A stretch of 46,667 nt of DNA from Oscillospiraceae bacterium. GTDB taxonomy: Bacteria > Bacillota > Clostridia > Oscillospirales > WRJC01. Under the pieces are notes generated by a model. The model searched no databases, was not told the origin of the DNA, and saw nothing but the letters and a program-made list of their open reading frames with translations. Each line of letters opens with the position of its first letter. Position 1 is the first letter of the stretch. Both the position numbers and the translations under genes were made by a program. The DNA lies in the NCBI GenBank assembly GCA_009780985.1, contig WQYZ01000010.1:1-46667 (forward strand). The letters are read 5' to 3'. This document shows, in pieces, positions 1-8,283 of the stretch.

Positions 1-187
1 TAATGAAAGAAGCCGCTCGCTTCCGAAAATCAAGGAACTCATAGAGAATTTGAGCAATAAGCAGACGGTAAGATGGCTTGATCTTGATAAGAACAATATA
101 TCGGTGAAAGTTTCCGCGCTTCCGACGAGAGAAGACGTTGATTTCCCGTTCCAGGAACATCTTATAGTCGAGTTATATTCTAAATAA
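1..187 (+). CDS. rpsD: 30S ribosomal protein S4, C-terminal end (partial)
   Basis: An open frame enters from the left edge and stops at 185-187. It encodes about 61 residues ending in LPTREDVDFPFQEHLIVELY-SK, the characteristic C-terminus of bacterial S4. S4 is a primary 16S rRNA-binding protein that nucleates 30S assembly and contains an S4 RNA-binding domain. It is followed by rpoA and rplQ in the order usual for Firmicutes and most bacteria, and in many bacteria S4 represses this operon. The N-terminus lies outside the window. Confidence 0.93.
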   Translation, partial: NERSRSLPKIKELIENLSNKQTVRWLDLDKNNISVKVSALPTREDVDFPFQEHLIVELYSK

Positions 188-283
188 TTAAGTAATTAAT
201 AAATTAAGAATTACGGATATACAAACAGGATATATAATAGGGTTAATAGAGTTATATAGAAAATTGGAGGGTGTATTATTAGT

Positions 284-1231
284 ATGATTGAAAAGCCCGT
301 TATTACTACATCTTTTATAGACGAAGACGGAGCTCACGCAAGATTTGTGGTTGAGCCTTTGGAAAGAGGGTACGGAATGACGTTAGGCAACTCGCTGCGC
401 AGGATTCTGCTTTCGTCGCTTCCGGGAGTTGCCGTTACTTCAATAAAGATTGACGGAGTTTTGCATGAAATATCAACTATTCCGAACGTAAAAGAAGATG
501 TCACGGAAATTGTGCTGAATATCAAGGGAATAACTGCACGTCTTAATTCGGACAGCCCCAAAACGGTATTGATTGACGCGCAGGGGGAAAGTTTTGTAAC
601 AGCGGGAGCGATAAAAACCGACGCAGAACTCGAAATATTGAATCCGGAACATCATATAGCCACGCTCGGAGAAAAAGCAAGATTGTATATGGAGCTGACA
701 TTCGACCACGGCAGGGGATATGTATCTTCCGAAAAAAATAAACTGGATGTGCAAAATCCCGTTATCGGGGTCATATATGTGGATTCTATTTATACACCCG
801 TATTGATGATGACTTATACAGTTGAAAATACACGTGTGGGAAATATAACAGACTACGATAAATTGATAATGGAAGTAAAGACAAACGGGATAATATCTGC
901 AAAAGAAGCGGTTTCCCTCGCGGCCAAGATACTCAATGAACATCTCAATCTGTTTGTGGAACTCTCTGACGAGGGTAAAAAAGCGGAAATTATGGTTGAG
1001 CGCGAAGAAAATATAAAAGAAAAAGTTCTTGAGATGACCATTGAAGAGCTTGACATGTCTGTGCGTTCGTTCAACTGCCTGAAACGCGCGGGCATTGATA
1101 CAGTCGAAGATTTGACTAATAAAACTGAAGAAGACATGATTAAAGTAAGAAATTTAGGTAAAAAGTCTCTCGAAGAGGTAATACAGAAATTGCAGTCTTT
1201 AGGATTGTCGCTGAAAAAAGAAGAAGAATAA
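284..1231 (+). CDS. rpoA: DNA-directed RNA polymerase subunit alpha
   Basis: This 315-residue protein has the usual length of RpoA. The N-terminal dimerisation domain (about 1-230) contains the conserved stretch [20 protein letters not shown]. The alpha-CTD (about 250-315) contains [19 protein letters not shown] and the helix-hairpin-helix NLGKKSLEE, which contacts UP elements and activators. The ATG is preceded by TTGGAGGG about 12 bases upstream. It nucleates polymerase assembly through the alpha dimer. It sits 96 bp after rpsD and 67 bp before rplQ, so co-transcription is likely. Confidence 0.98.
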   Translation: MIEKPVITTSFIDEDGAHARFVVEPLERGYGMTLGNSLRRILLSSLPGVAVTSIKIDGVLHEISTIPNVKEDVTEIVLNIKGITARLNSDSPKTVLIDAQGESFVTAGAIKTDAELEILNPEHHIATLGEKARLYMELTFDHGRGYVSSEKNKLDVQNPVIGVIYVDSIYTPVLMMTYTVENTRVGNITDYDKLIMEVKTNGIISAKEAVSLAAKILNEHLNLFVELSDEGKKAEIMVEREENIKEKVLEMTIEELDMSVRSFNCLKRAGIDTVEDLTNKTEEDMIKVRNLGKKSLEEVIQKLQSLGLSLKKEEE

Positions 1232-1298
1232 ACCGCAAAATAAAAAAAGATAATAAACGGCGAAATATAATTTAATAAAATAAGGAGGTATAAGAATT

Positions 1299-1796
1299 AT
1301 GCCCTCGGTTAGAAAATTAGGCAGACCAACCGACCAGAGACGCGCGATGCTGCGCGGAATGGTTACTCTGCTTTTAGATAAAGGGAGAATCGAGACGACT
1401 CTTTACAGGGCGAAAGAACTGAAGAGAGTCGCGGATAAGATGATAACAGTCGGGAAGAAAAACACTCTTGCCGCTAAACGCGACGCGTTCGCGTATATTA
1501 CGAAAGAAGAAGTCGTAAAGAAACTCTTTGACAAGATTGCGCCGTCGTTTGAGGACAGGCATGGCGGTTACACAAGGGTTTTGAAATTAGGTCCGCGCAG
1601 GGGCGACGGAGCCGAAATGGCGATTATAGAGCTTGTCAACTATGTCCCGAAAGATAAAAAGGATAAGGATGGCAAGGACAAAAATAAGAAAGACAAAGGT
1701 AAGGCCAAAAAATCTGATAAGCCAGATAAGATTGAAAAAGCCGACAAGGCTGACAAGTCAGAAAAAAGTGAAAAGTCGGAAGATAAAAAAGATTGA
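1299..1796 (+). CDS. rplQ: 50S ribosomal protein L17 with a long Lys/Asp/Ser tail
   Basis: The first ~117 residues are typical L17 ([20 protein letters not shown], then [20 protein letters not shown]). L17 binds 23S rRNA near the peptide exit tunnel. A perfect AAGGAGG lies about 9 bases before the ATG. The protein is 165 residues, against roughly 110-130 in most Firmicutes. The extra ~48 residues are almost only K, D, S, E and G in KDKxGKDK and KADKxEKSEK-like units. Such a tail is probably disordered and rRNA-proximal, and its repetitive codons are prone to slippage. This is the last gene of the operon; a strong terminator follows 6 bp after the stop. Confidence 0.97.
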   Translation: MPSVRKLGRPTDQRRAMLRGMVTLLLDKGRIETTLYRAKELKRVADKMITVGKKNTLAAKRDAFAYITKEEVVKKLFDKIAPSFEDRHGGYTRVLKLGPRRGDGAEMAIIELVNYVPKDKKDKDGKDKNKKDKGKAKKSDKPDKIEKADKADKSEKSEKSEDKKD

Positions 1797-1801
1797 TAAG
1801 C

Positions 1802-1855
1802 AATTAAAAACAACAGGGTGCGTTATAAATTTGGCGCACCCTGTTGTTTTTAATT
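1802..1855. terminator. bidirectional intrinsic terminator (rplQ / larB)
   Basis: A perfect inverted repeat has 21-bp arms (1802-1822 and 1835-1855) around a 12-nt loop. The GC-rich core CAGGGTGCG/CGCACCCTG is flanked by A-run and T-run on each side, so it reads as an intrinsic terminator from both strands. It lies between the convergent rplQ and larB stops. Confidence 0.93.
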
Positions 1856-1861
1856 ATATAA

Positions 1862-2614
1862 TCATAATTTCCCGCTGAGTTTGTTTATGTTATTTGCAAG
1901 ATAACCCGCGCCGAACCCGTTGTCTATGTTTACGACGCCCACGCCGCTCGCGCACGAGTTGAGCATACTCAAAAGAGCCGACATCCCGCCGAGGTTTGCA
2001 CCGTAACCCATGCTTGTCGGGACGGCTATAACCGGTTTGTCCGTCAAGCCCCCGACTACGCTGGCAAGCGCGCCTTCCATGCCGGCGACGACAATCAAAA
2101 CATTCGATTCTTTTACTTTGTCAAGACGCGACAGCAATCTGTGAAGTCCAGCAACGCCTACGTCGTAGACGCGCTCGACGTTATTGCCGAGAAATTCGGC
2201 GGTGACGACGGCTTCTTCGCATACCGGCATATCGACAGTTCCAGCCGAAAAAACCGTAATTAAGCCTTTGTTTTTCGGGAACGGGTTTTCTTCAACCGTA
2301 ACGATTCTGCAGACAGGATAATATTTCGCGTTTGGATATATTTCTTTAACGATTGCATACGCTTCTTTTGTAGTACGCGTGACAAGAATATTTTCGGCTT
2401 TGTTTTTCGCCATGTTTGCCACAATGCCTTTAATTTGTTCCAGAGTTTTGCCTTCGCCGTAAATAACTTCGGGACAGCCGACTCTGAGCTCTCTGTTATA
2501 ATCTATCATTGCGTATTTTAAATCCTCAAACGGCATATATCTGATTTGTCCGGACGCTTCCTCGACAGATATTCTGCCGTCTTTTAGATTCTGCAATATT
2601 GACGTTATATCCAT
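1862..2614 (-). CDS. larB: nickel-pincer cofactor biosynthesis protein LarB (PurE-like)
   Basis: This 250-residue protein has an N-terminal helical part (about 1-100) and a C-terminal AIR-carboxylase/PurE-like Rossmann domain. It contains SAGTVDMPVCEEA, VGVAGLHRLL, VVAGMEGALASVVGGL and PVIAVPTSMGYG, the conserved blocks of LarB. LarB carboxylates and hydrolyses nicotinic acid adenine dinucleotide to pyridinium-3,5-biscarboxylic acid mononucleotide, the first step to the nickel-pincer cofactor of lactate racemase-type enzymes. No larC, larE or larA is adjacent, so the rest of the pathway must be elsewhere if it exists. The start is preceded on the minus strand by AGGAGAAAGTAAT. Confidence 0.9.
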   Translation of the reverse strand: MDITSILQNLKDGRISVEEASGQIRYMPFEDLKYAMIDYNRELRVGCPEVIYGEGKTLEQIKGIVANMAKNKAENILVTRTTKEAYAIVKEIYPNAKYYPVCRIVTVEENPFPKNKGLITVFSAGTVDMPVCEEAVVTAEFLGNNVERVYDVGVAGLHRLLSRLDKVKESNVLIVVAGMEGALASVVGGLTDKPVIAVPTSMGYGANLGGMSALLSMLNSCASGVGVVNIDNGFGAGYLANNINKLSGKL

Positions 2615-2766
2615 TATTACTTTCTCCTGAAAAATATCTCTCTTTATAAAAATTCCACGTATAAGCTCATATAGTTAGTTAAATTTATCTCTTGTTAGTT
2701 GATTTTATATCTACTTTATGGTTGATTAGCAATAATCCAATATACATTGACAAAAGAATAAGAAGC

Positions 2767-2882
2767 AAAACACCCGCCGTCTGCGGACGGCACCCTCTTT
2801 ACTAAAGAGGGCAAAAAAAGAACGCGCCTAACCCCTGCCCTCTTTAGTAAAGAGGGTGCCGTCCGCAGACGGCGGGTGTTTT
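2767..2882. repeat. MITE-like element: perfect 46-bp inverted repeat made of two nested hairpins per arm
   Basis: The left arm 2767-2812 is the exact reverse complement of the right arm 2837-2882, with a 24-nt spacer. Each arm holds two smaller palindromes: GCCGTC-TGCG-GACGGC, and a 9-bp stem CCCTCTTTA/TAAAGAGGG. The whole could fold into one long cruciform or four short hairpins, and it could also act as a terminator between larB and the lactonase gene. It has no coding capacity, and I saw no second copy in this window. The form is that of a non-autonomous palindromic repeat (REP/MITE class). Confidence 0.85.
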
Positions 2883-2906
2883 GTCAAATCTGTACAAGCG
2901 AATAAG

Positions 2907-3896
2907 TCAAATTTTATCTCCGAACAGAACACATATCGGCGACGGAATACTTATTTCTTTTACGCTTTTAATGTCGTCCGCTCCGTTAAATTCATATACG
3001 GTCAAAGTATTATCCGTCTCGCTTCCGCACAAAATCCATTTGCCGTCGGGTGAAAACGCGAAGTCACGGGGGACTCTGTTTGTTTTTATATGCCCTGCCG
3101 TGTCTAATAAACCGTTATCCGGATTTATCCTGTAAAATATGATGGAATCATGTCCCCTGTTCGAGGCGGCTAAAAATTTGCCGTCCGGCGATATATGTAC
3201 TGCCGCCGCCGTGCTTTTTCCGTCGAAATCGGCGGGAAGAGTTGAGATTTCCTGAACTAAATTATGTTTTTTATCATAAACTAAAACTTTATTTCCCATT
3301 TCAGTCAGAACATATATATGACTGTGGGTAAAATCTATATGTCTGGGTCCCATTCCGTCGGGGCAGACAATCTCAAATCCGCCTGTCACTGATATTCCTG
3401 TTTTGTCGTTATACGGATAGAAAATTACTCTGTCAAGTCCTAAGTCGCAGACGGCGAGGTAATCTTCATATCTGTTTACAAAATGAACATGGGATTTTTC
3501 CTGCCTGTTCGGATTTGCGCCTTTGCCGTAATGAGCGATGCTTTTGAAACTCTTTAAAATTTTCCCGTCATTATCCAAATCAAATACAGACAAAGTGCCC
3601 TCCGAATAATTGGCAGCGAATAAAAATTTGTCCTGAGCGCATAAATGACACGGACTTGCTCCGTTTGTTTTTTGTCTGCTCGCGATTTTTTTCGTCTCCA
3701 AATCAACCGAGGCGACTTCGCCGTCTCTTTTTTCAGATACGGCGTACAGAATCTTTTCGCCGTGCGGCAGATATAAATACGACGGATTTTCAAGCTCCGT
3801 AGTTCCCGTCATTTTTAAGTCTCCGTTTTCTGAATCAAATTCGCCGTAAAAAATACTGTTCGAGTATGTTCCGAAATATACGTTATATTTGCTCAT
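2907..3896 (-). CDS. lactonase family beta-propeller protein (6-phosphogluconolactonase type)
   Basis: This 329-residue protein has features of the seven-bladed beta-propeller lactonase (YbhE/Pgl) family. Examples are the start YNVYFGTYSNSIFYGEFDSE, NPSYLYLPHGEKILYAVSE, HVHFVNRYEDYLAVCDLGLD, and the C-terminal pairs SPDGKFLAASNRG and SPDGKWILCGSE. Family members hydrolyse 6-phosphogluconolactone or related lactones, and the substrate here is not proven. There is no signal peptide, so it is probably cytoplasmic. It lies 78 bp downstream of yhaN at the distal end of a long minus-strand run. Confidence 0.85.
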   Translation of the reverse strand: MSKYNVYFGTYSNSIFYGEFDSENGDLKMTGTTELENPSYLYLPHGEKILYAVSEKRDGEVASVDLETKKIASRQKTNGASPCHLCAQDKFLFAANYSEGTLSVFDLDNDGKILKSFKSIAHYGKGANPNRQEKSHVHFVNRYEDYLAVCDLGLDRVIFYPYNDKTGISVTGGFEIVCPDGMGPRHIDFTHSHIYVLTEMGNKVLVYDKKHNLVQEISTLPADFDGKSTAAAVHISPDGKFLAASNRGHDSIIFYRINPDNGLLDTAGHIKTNRVPRDFAFSPDGKWILCGSETDNTLTVYEFNGADDIKSVKEISIPSPICVLFGDKI

Positions 3897-3974
3897 TGTA
3901 TTAAATTATCCTTCTTTCTATTTTATATTTTTATTTCCCATTGTTAATCGTTATCTGGTAATTTTTAATTGTTA

Positions 3975-6242
3975 TCACGGCGTCACCGACCATATTTTCA
4001 CTTCGGTATTGTTTTTGAACATCTGCATTTCCCTTTCATGGCACGTAAAAATATATATCTGCGTTTTCTTAGACAGAGCGTTGAATATTTTCATAAGGTT
4101 TTCCAAACGCAAAGAATCAAGGTTTGAAAAAGATTCGTCGCATATGAACGGCGGCATTTCGTTTTCAAATAGCAAATCTATCAGAGCCATTCGGAGACAG
4201 AGATACGCCGCGTCGCGGGTTCCTCCCGAAAGATATTCTATCCGGCGTTTTATTGTGTTCGCATTGTCGTCAATATTCATCTCTAAATTTTTATCTACAA
4301 ATAAGTCCTCGTATTTTCCGCCCATAATCATTTTAAATGTGTTTCCCGCAGATTCGCTCAGCCTCGGAGCAAAACTGTTTCTTAATTCGCTGCACGACTG
4401 CGTAAGGGTGTCTATTGCTAGTTCGAGGGCGTTTTGTTTTAATGTCAGATCGTTTATTTTATCTTCTAAAAATTCGATTTGACTCTGCATAATAACGGGA
4501 TCGGAAAGTTTTGCCGAGACCATTGCGATATTTTTGCCTATCTCGTTTTCTTTTGCGTGCATGTGTTCATTCGCCTTAATTATAAAATCCAATTGTTTTG
4601 AAATATCTTTCTCGTCGTAATTGGGTTTCCTCGCTACGGCGGCAGATCTTCTGAGGGATTTTTCGTCTATTCCCTCAAGCATTAAATCAAGTTTCGCCTT
4701 GTACTGCTCATAAATCGACTGGGCTTTTTGTATTTCTTCCGCAGCTTCAGCAGCCGCGCTCGCGTATTTTATAAAATCTTCGGCTGATTTATCGTCAGAT
4801 TCGGGGGTTCTGTTCCATTTAAGCAGCAATTCCCGCGCCTGCGCGTATGTTTCGTCAAAGACTTTTTCAGTTTCCAACACAGTGTTTTCGCACGCGTCTA
4901 AATCATCCTGCAAAATCGTAAGCTGCGCGTCGGTATCGGGATAATCGTCAAGAACATATGCGAAGTCGCTCTCGTTTTCAAAATCAAATGATTTGTAGAA
5001 CTCATCAGTTTCACTTTTTTTCTTACCTTCAAGATTCGCGAATACGCCGGTTAAAACGGCAAATACTGCCGGTATGGCGGTCACCGCTAAATTGTGGTTC
5101 GCTATTGAGAAATATAATCCTATCGCGCCGAGAATACCGACGGCGGTTGAGACTGCGAATATAATCTTTAACGCGCTGAAAAGTCCGGACGAATTTTTTA
5201 ATTTTGTATATTCTTCCCCGATTTCGTCAACTCCTCCGGCAGCTTCTATTATTTTGAAATTCTTGTTTCTCTCGGCGCATTCATTGTATTTTACCAGAGA
5301 CATATTTCTCTGCTCGACGGCGGACCTGAGCTTTTCTTTTTTTTCGCTTACTTTAGACGCTATATGCAAAAGCTGGCGGGAAAATTCAATATCCGGCGTA
5401 AAATCGCCGTTTGAATGCCTCTCTATAACCCTGTCTAACGCTTCTTTCAAATTCATCGTCTGTTTTCTCGCATTTTCTATCTTTTGAAGCTCCTGACTCG
5501 CGTTATACGATTTGTAATTTTCAAGTTCATCCTGAAGTTCGTTTTTCTTTGCGTTATTCGTGAGCATTTTTTCTTCTAAGTCTTTTATCGTCCCTTCCAT
5601 TTGCAGAAGCTCTTTCTGGTCTTTTACGGAATCGCCTAAAGAGGTTATCAGACCGTCGCATTTTTTTGAGAGGGTCAAAATCATACCGGTATTTTTATCT
5701 TCAGACAGCAAGATATTCTTTGCGTCTTTTAATCTTTGTAAAGTCTTTTGGGTGTTCATATCTTCGTCGGCTGTAAACATTATATTCTGTATCATTCCGG
5801 CAAGATTTTCACCGCCTATTTCGCTTGTCTCAAACTGTTTTAAAAATGCCGTTTTTGTGAAAACGTCTTCGCTCATTTTAAAGAAAAACATTCCGGGTTC
5901 CTCGTCGGTTTGAACGGCGATATTAGTGCTCAAATCTATTATTCTGGTTCGTTCTCTCTCCGAGTATTCCCTCTCGATTTGATACTTTCTGTCTTTAAAA
6001 TGCACAATGATACTTCCGGCGACTTTGTTCGTGTCCCAGGGGGTGTACAGTTTTTTCTCATTTTCGCTTAACTTGCTGTCCTTGTTTCCCTGATAGCCGT
6101 AAAACATAAATTTTATAAACGCGGCTATCATGGATTTTCCGGATTCATTCGGTCCGTAAAATATATTTATTCTGTTATTTATAGGTATGGACATAGCTTT
6201 CAGTTTGCCGAAACTTTCGATATCTATTCTTTCAATCAACAT
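3975..6242 (-). CDS. yhaN: AAA-type ATPase, YhaN/SbcC-like
   Basis: This is a 755-residue SMC/Rad50-like ATPase. Walker A GPNESGKS is at 30-37. The ABC signature LSGGTRDAAYLCLRMAL begins near 671, and Walker B PFICDESFSNLD is near 698. Coiled-coil-rich segments lie between. A hydrophobic hairpin near residues 355-402 (GILGAIGLYF... AVTAIPAVFAVLTGVFA) suggests membrane attachment, a feature of YhaN-type but not SbcC proteins. It lies 31 bp after the metallophosphoesterase YhaO. The pair resembles SbcDC/Mre11-Rad50 and is expected to act in DNA end processing. Confidence 0.9.
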   Translation of the reverse strand: MLIERIDIESFGKLKAMSIPINNRINIFYGPNESGKSMIAAFIKFMFYGYQGNKDSKLSENEKKLYTPWDTNKVAGSIIVHFKDRKYQIEREYSERERTRIIDLSTNIAVQTDEEPGMFFFKMSEDVFTKTAFLKQFETSEIGGENLAGMIQNIMFTADEDMNTQKTLQRLKDAKNILLSEDKNTGMILTLSKKCDGLITSLGDSVKDQKELLQMEGTIKDLEEKMLTNNAKKNELQDELENYKSYNASQELQKIENARKQTMNLKEALDRVIERHSNGDFTPDIEFSRQLLHIASKVSEKKEKLRSAVEQRNMSLVKYNECAERNKNFKIIEAAGGVDEIGEEYTKLKNSSGLFSALKIIFAVSTAVGILGAIGLYFSIANHNLAVTAIPAVFAVLTGVFANLEGKKKSETDEFYKSFDFENESDFAYVLDDYPDTDAQLTILQDDLDACENTVLETEKVFDETYAQARELLLKWNRTPESDDKSAEDFIKYASAAAEAAEEIQKAQSIYEQYKAKLDLMLEGIDEKSLRRSAAVARKPNYDEKDISKQLDFIIKANEHMHAKENEIGKNIAMVSAKLSDPVIMQSQIEFLEDKINDLTLKQNALELAIDTLTQSCSELRNSFAPRLSESAGNTFKMIMGGKYEDLFVDKNLEMNIDDNANTIKRRIEYLSGGTRDAAYLCLRMALIDLLFENEMPPFICDESFSNLDSLRLENLMKIFNALSKKTQIYIFTCHEREMQMFKNNTEVKIWSVTP

Positions 6243-6273
6243 AAAATTTTTTTATCCCGTCATTATATTAATT

Positions 6274-7383
6274 CTAAAAATCAATAATATTTAGTCCGGC
6301 AAACGCGTTAAGACCGTATTGGAGGGCAAGTTTAGCCTCTTCTCTTTCTTTTTCGTTCCCGGAATTTAATTTGCTCTCTAATTTTCTGAAAAAAATCCCT
6401 CTGACTGTTTTATCGTATCTCAAAGTGTTTGCATCAATATAGGGCGCAGTTTTGTTTTTTATCTGCATAAAATAAAAATTTGTGAATTTCTGTTCTATTG
6501 ATGCCGGATTAAAAACGAATTCCGGTCGGAGTATGCCAGCCAGCTCCAGCCTCAGCGCAGTGTCTTCACGGTAAGCCCCGGTGGCCAGCCTTATAGCCTC
6601 AATCAGCTGATTTTCGGTTATATACTGCGAAATGTCCAATTTTATTGTCTCATATCTTCTTTTGGAAAATTTCTGACCTTTCAAATCGCATACGCCTTTG
6701 TCTATTTCGCCGTACATCGCGCCTTTAATTCCCGGTTCGCTGAAATTCCTGCCCTCGAGGCATCCCGGATATGAAAACCATGTCTCTCCGACCTGTATGA
6801 CCCCTTTGCCATCGTGCATGTGCCCCAAAGCGATATAATCGAACCCGCTTTTTGCAATATCTGACGGCGTTATCGGGCAGTACGGGGAATTAGGAGTTAA
6901 GTCGCCGTGTCCTATCAATATATTAATACGGTTCTGATTCTGCGGTTTTTTATTTGCGAACGGATTGACCTGCAAGGTATCGCTTGTGAACGCGTATCCG
7001 TAAATGTCGGCGTTCAGCTCGGGGATCTCTATCTTTGTCAGATCGTTCGACTTGAAAATATGCACGTTTTCTGACCATTTCATCATTTTATACGGGCTTT
7101 TCGAATGATAGGGGTCCTTTTCTCCGGGGGCTATAAAAAAATAACAGTCCGGATAAGACGCCATCTCTTTCAAAATAAAATTGGCTGTGTTTTTCGACAT
7201 ATAGGCGTCGTCAAATAAATCGCCGGAGATCAGAAACAGTCTTGCGCCGTAATTTTTTGCGTACATTATAAGAGACGAGAATGTGCTTTGGAGCTCCATG
7301 CGGCGCAACTCCGCATCCCGCAGGTCGTTTAAAACAAACGGCGAATCAAGATGAACGTCCGCGCAGTGAATTACTTTTATCAT
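6274..7383 (-). CDS. yhaO: metallophosphoesterase / DNA repair exonuclease, YhaO/SbcD-like
   Basis: This 369-residue calcineurin-like phosphoesterase has the metal-binding blocks in order: HCADVHLDSPF (D-x-H), ISGDLFDD (GD), a predicted GEKD (GNH/E position), GHGDL and ALGHMHDG. These are as in SbcD/Mre11 nucleases. About 130 C-terminal residues form the capping region. It is directly upstream of yhaN, as in Bacillus, and 27 bp downstream of pgeF. The Shine-Dalgarno is weak (GGGGGTTAATATAAC before ATG), so translation may depend on coupling. Confidence 0.9.
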   Translation of the reverse strand: MIKVIHCADVHLDSPFVLNDLRDAELRRMELQSTFSSLIMYAKNYGARLFLISGDLFDDAYMSKNTANFILKEMASYPDCYFFIAPGEKDPYHSKSPYKMMKWSENVHIFKSNDLTKIEIPELNADIYGYAFTSDTLQVNPFANKKPQNQNRINILIGHGDLTPNSPYCPITPSDIAKSGFDYIALGHMHDGKGVIQVGETWFSYPGCLEGRNFSEPGIKGAMYGEIDKGVCDLKGQKFSKRRYETIKLDISQYITENQLIEAIRLATGAYREDTALRLELAGILRPEFVFNPASIEQKFTNFYFMQIKNKTAPYIDANTLRYDKTVRGIFFRKLESKLNSGNEKEREEAKLALQYGLNAFAGLNIIDF

Positions 7384-7410
7384 GTTTTGTTATATTAACC
7401 CCCATTCAAT

Positions 7411-8283
7411 TTATTTTCCTAATTTTTTCACTCCGATAAACGCTGCGTGCGTGCCCCTGAATTCGCCTTGCCGTCTGTGTGAAAAAAATATGTTTTCTTC
7501 GCAGCACGTGCAGTTTTGCGATATATCGATATTTTCTTCCCGAAGTTCTTTTAACAGAAGCATTTTATTTATGCCTTTTAAATCGCAGTGATATTTGCCG
7601 TCTGACTTTTTGTCAAAATATATTATTACTTCGTCGCCGAGAATATCCGCAAAATTTTCGTAAAAATCTTTTGAAACTTCATAACAGCATTGCGATATGC
7701 CCGGACCTATAGCCGCTTTTAAATTATGCAAATCAGTTCCGTATAATTCGCGCATTCTTAACGCCGTTTTAATCTGCAATTTTTGTATTGTTCCTCTCCA
7801 GCCGCAGTGAGCGGCTCCGACGGCGTTGTTTTCCTCGTCAAAAAACAAAACCGGCACGCAGTCCGCGCTCCTGACCGACAACAGAATTCCGGGTATATTT
7901 GTAACCATGGCGTCGTATATATAATCGCGCGGCAGCGGCAGCATAGAGGACGGCGAAATATTTAAAAAATTTTCATCGCAAACTAATATATTGTCCGTAT
8001 GTTTTTGATGTGCGTATATTATATTATTGACAGAAAATCCCAAAGTTTCTGCGATTATTTCATAATTTTTCAGAACATTTTCGTTTTTGTCGTAATTTTC
8101 CTTATCTTTAAATCCTAAATTCAGACTGTATACTGGGTCGCATACTGAACAGCATTCGGCGGCAAGTCCCGAAACTCCACCAAGCCGCGTAGTAAACACG
8201 GCTTGGGCTGTTATATTTTCAGGAACAAAATACTGTAAGTTATTTATATCTGTTTTGCTTGTTTTAACTGTTATTTTTTGCAT
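7411..8283 (-). CDS. pgeF: peptidoglycan editing factor / multicopper-laccase-domain protein PgeF
   Basis: I choose the ATG at 8283 (protein start MQKITVKTSKTD, 290 residues). The longer open frame upstream lies inside the preceding protease gene and has no family sequence. Conserved YfiH/PgeF blocks are FTTRLGGVSG, HQKHTDNILV, SADCVPVLFFDE, AAHCGWRGT, KAAIGPGISQCCYEV and FFSHRRQGEFRGTHAAFIG, which together give the Cys/His metal site. PgeF hydrolyses UDP-MurNAc-L-Ser, removing L-Ser misincorporated for L-Ala in peptidoglycan precursors; members also act on purine nucleosides. It overlaps the end of the S41 protease gene by 20 bp, implying translational coupling. Confidence 0.9.
   Translation of the reverse strand: MQKITVKTSKTDINNLQYFVPENITAQAVFTTRLGGVSGLAAECCSVCDPVYSLNLGFKDKENYDKNENVLKNYEIIAETLGFSVNNIIYAHQKHTDNILVCDENFLNISPSSMLPLPRDYIYDAMVTNIPGILLSVRSADCVPVLFFDEENNAVGAAHCGWRGTIQKLQIKTALRMRELYGTDLHNLKAAIGPGISQCCYEVSKDFYENFADILGDEVIIYFDKKSDGKYHCDLKGINKMLLLKELREENIDISQNCTCCEENIFFSHRRQGEFRGTHAAFIGVKKLGK

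Noticed and set aside
473-943. 156-codon open frame on the minus strand inside rpoA
   Set aside because: It is antisense to an intact, highly conserved gene, has low-complexity composition and no ribosome binding site.
2615-2880. CRISPR array at the palindromic repeat
   Set aside because: There are only two arms in inverted orientation with one spacer. No direct repeats and no cas genes are present.
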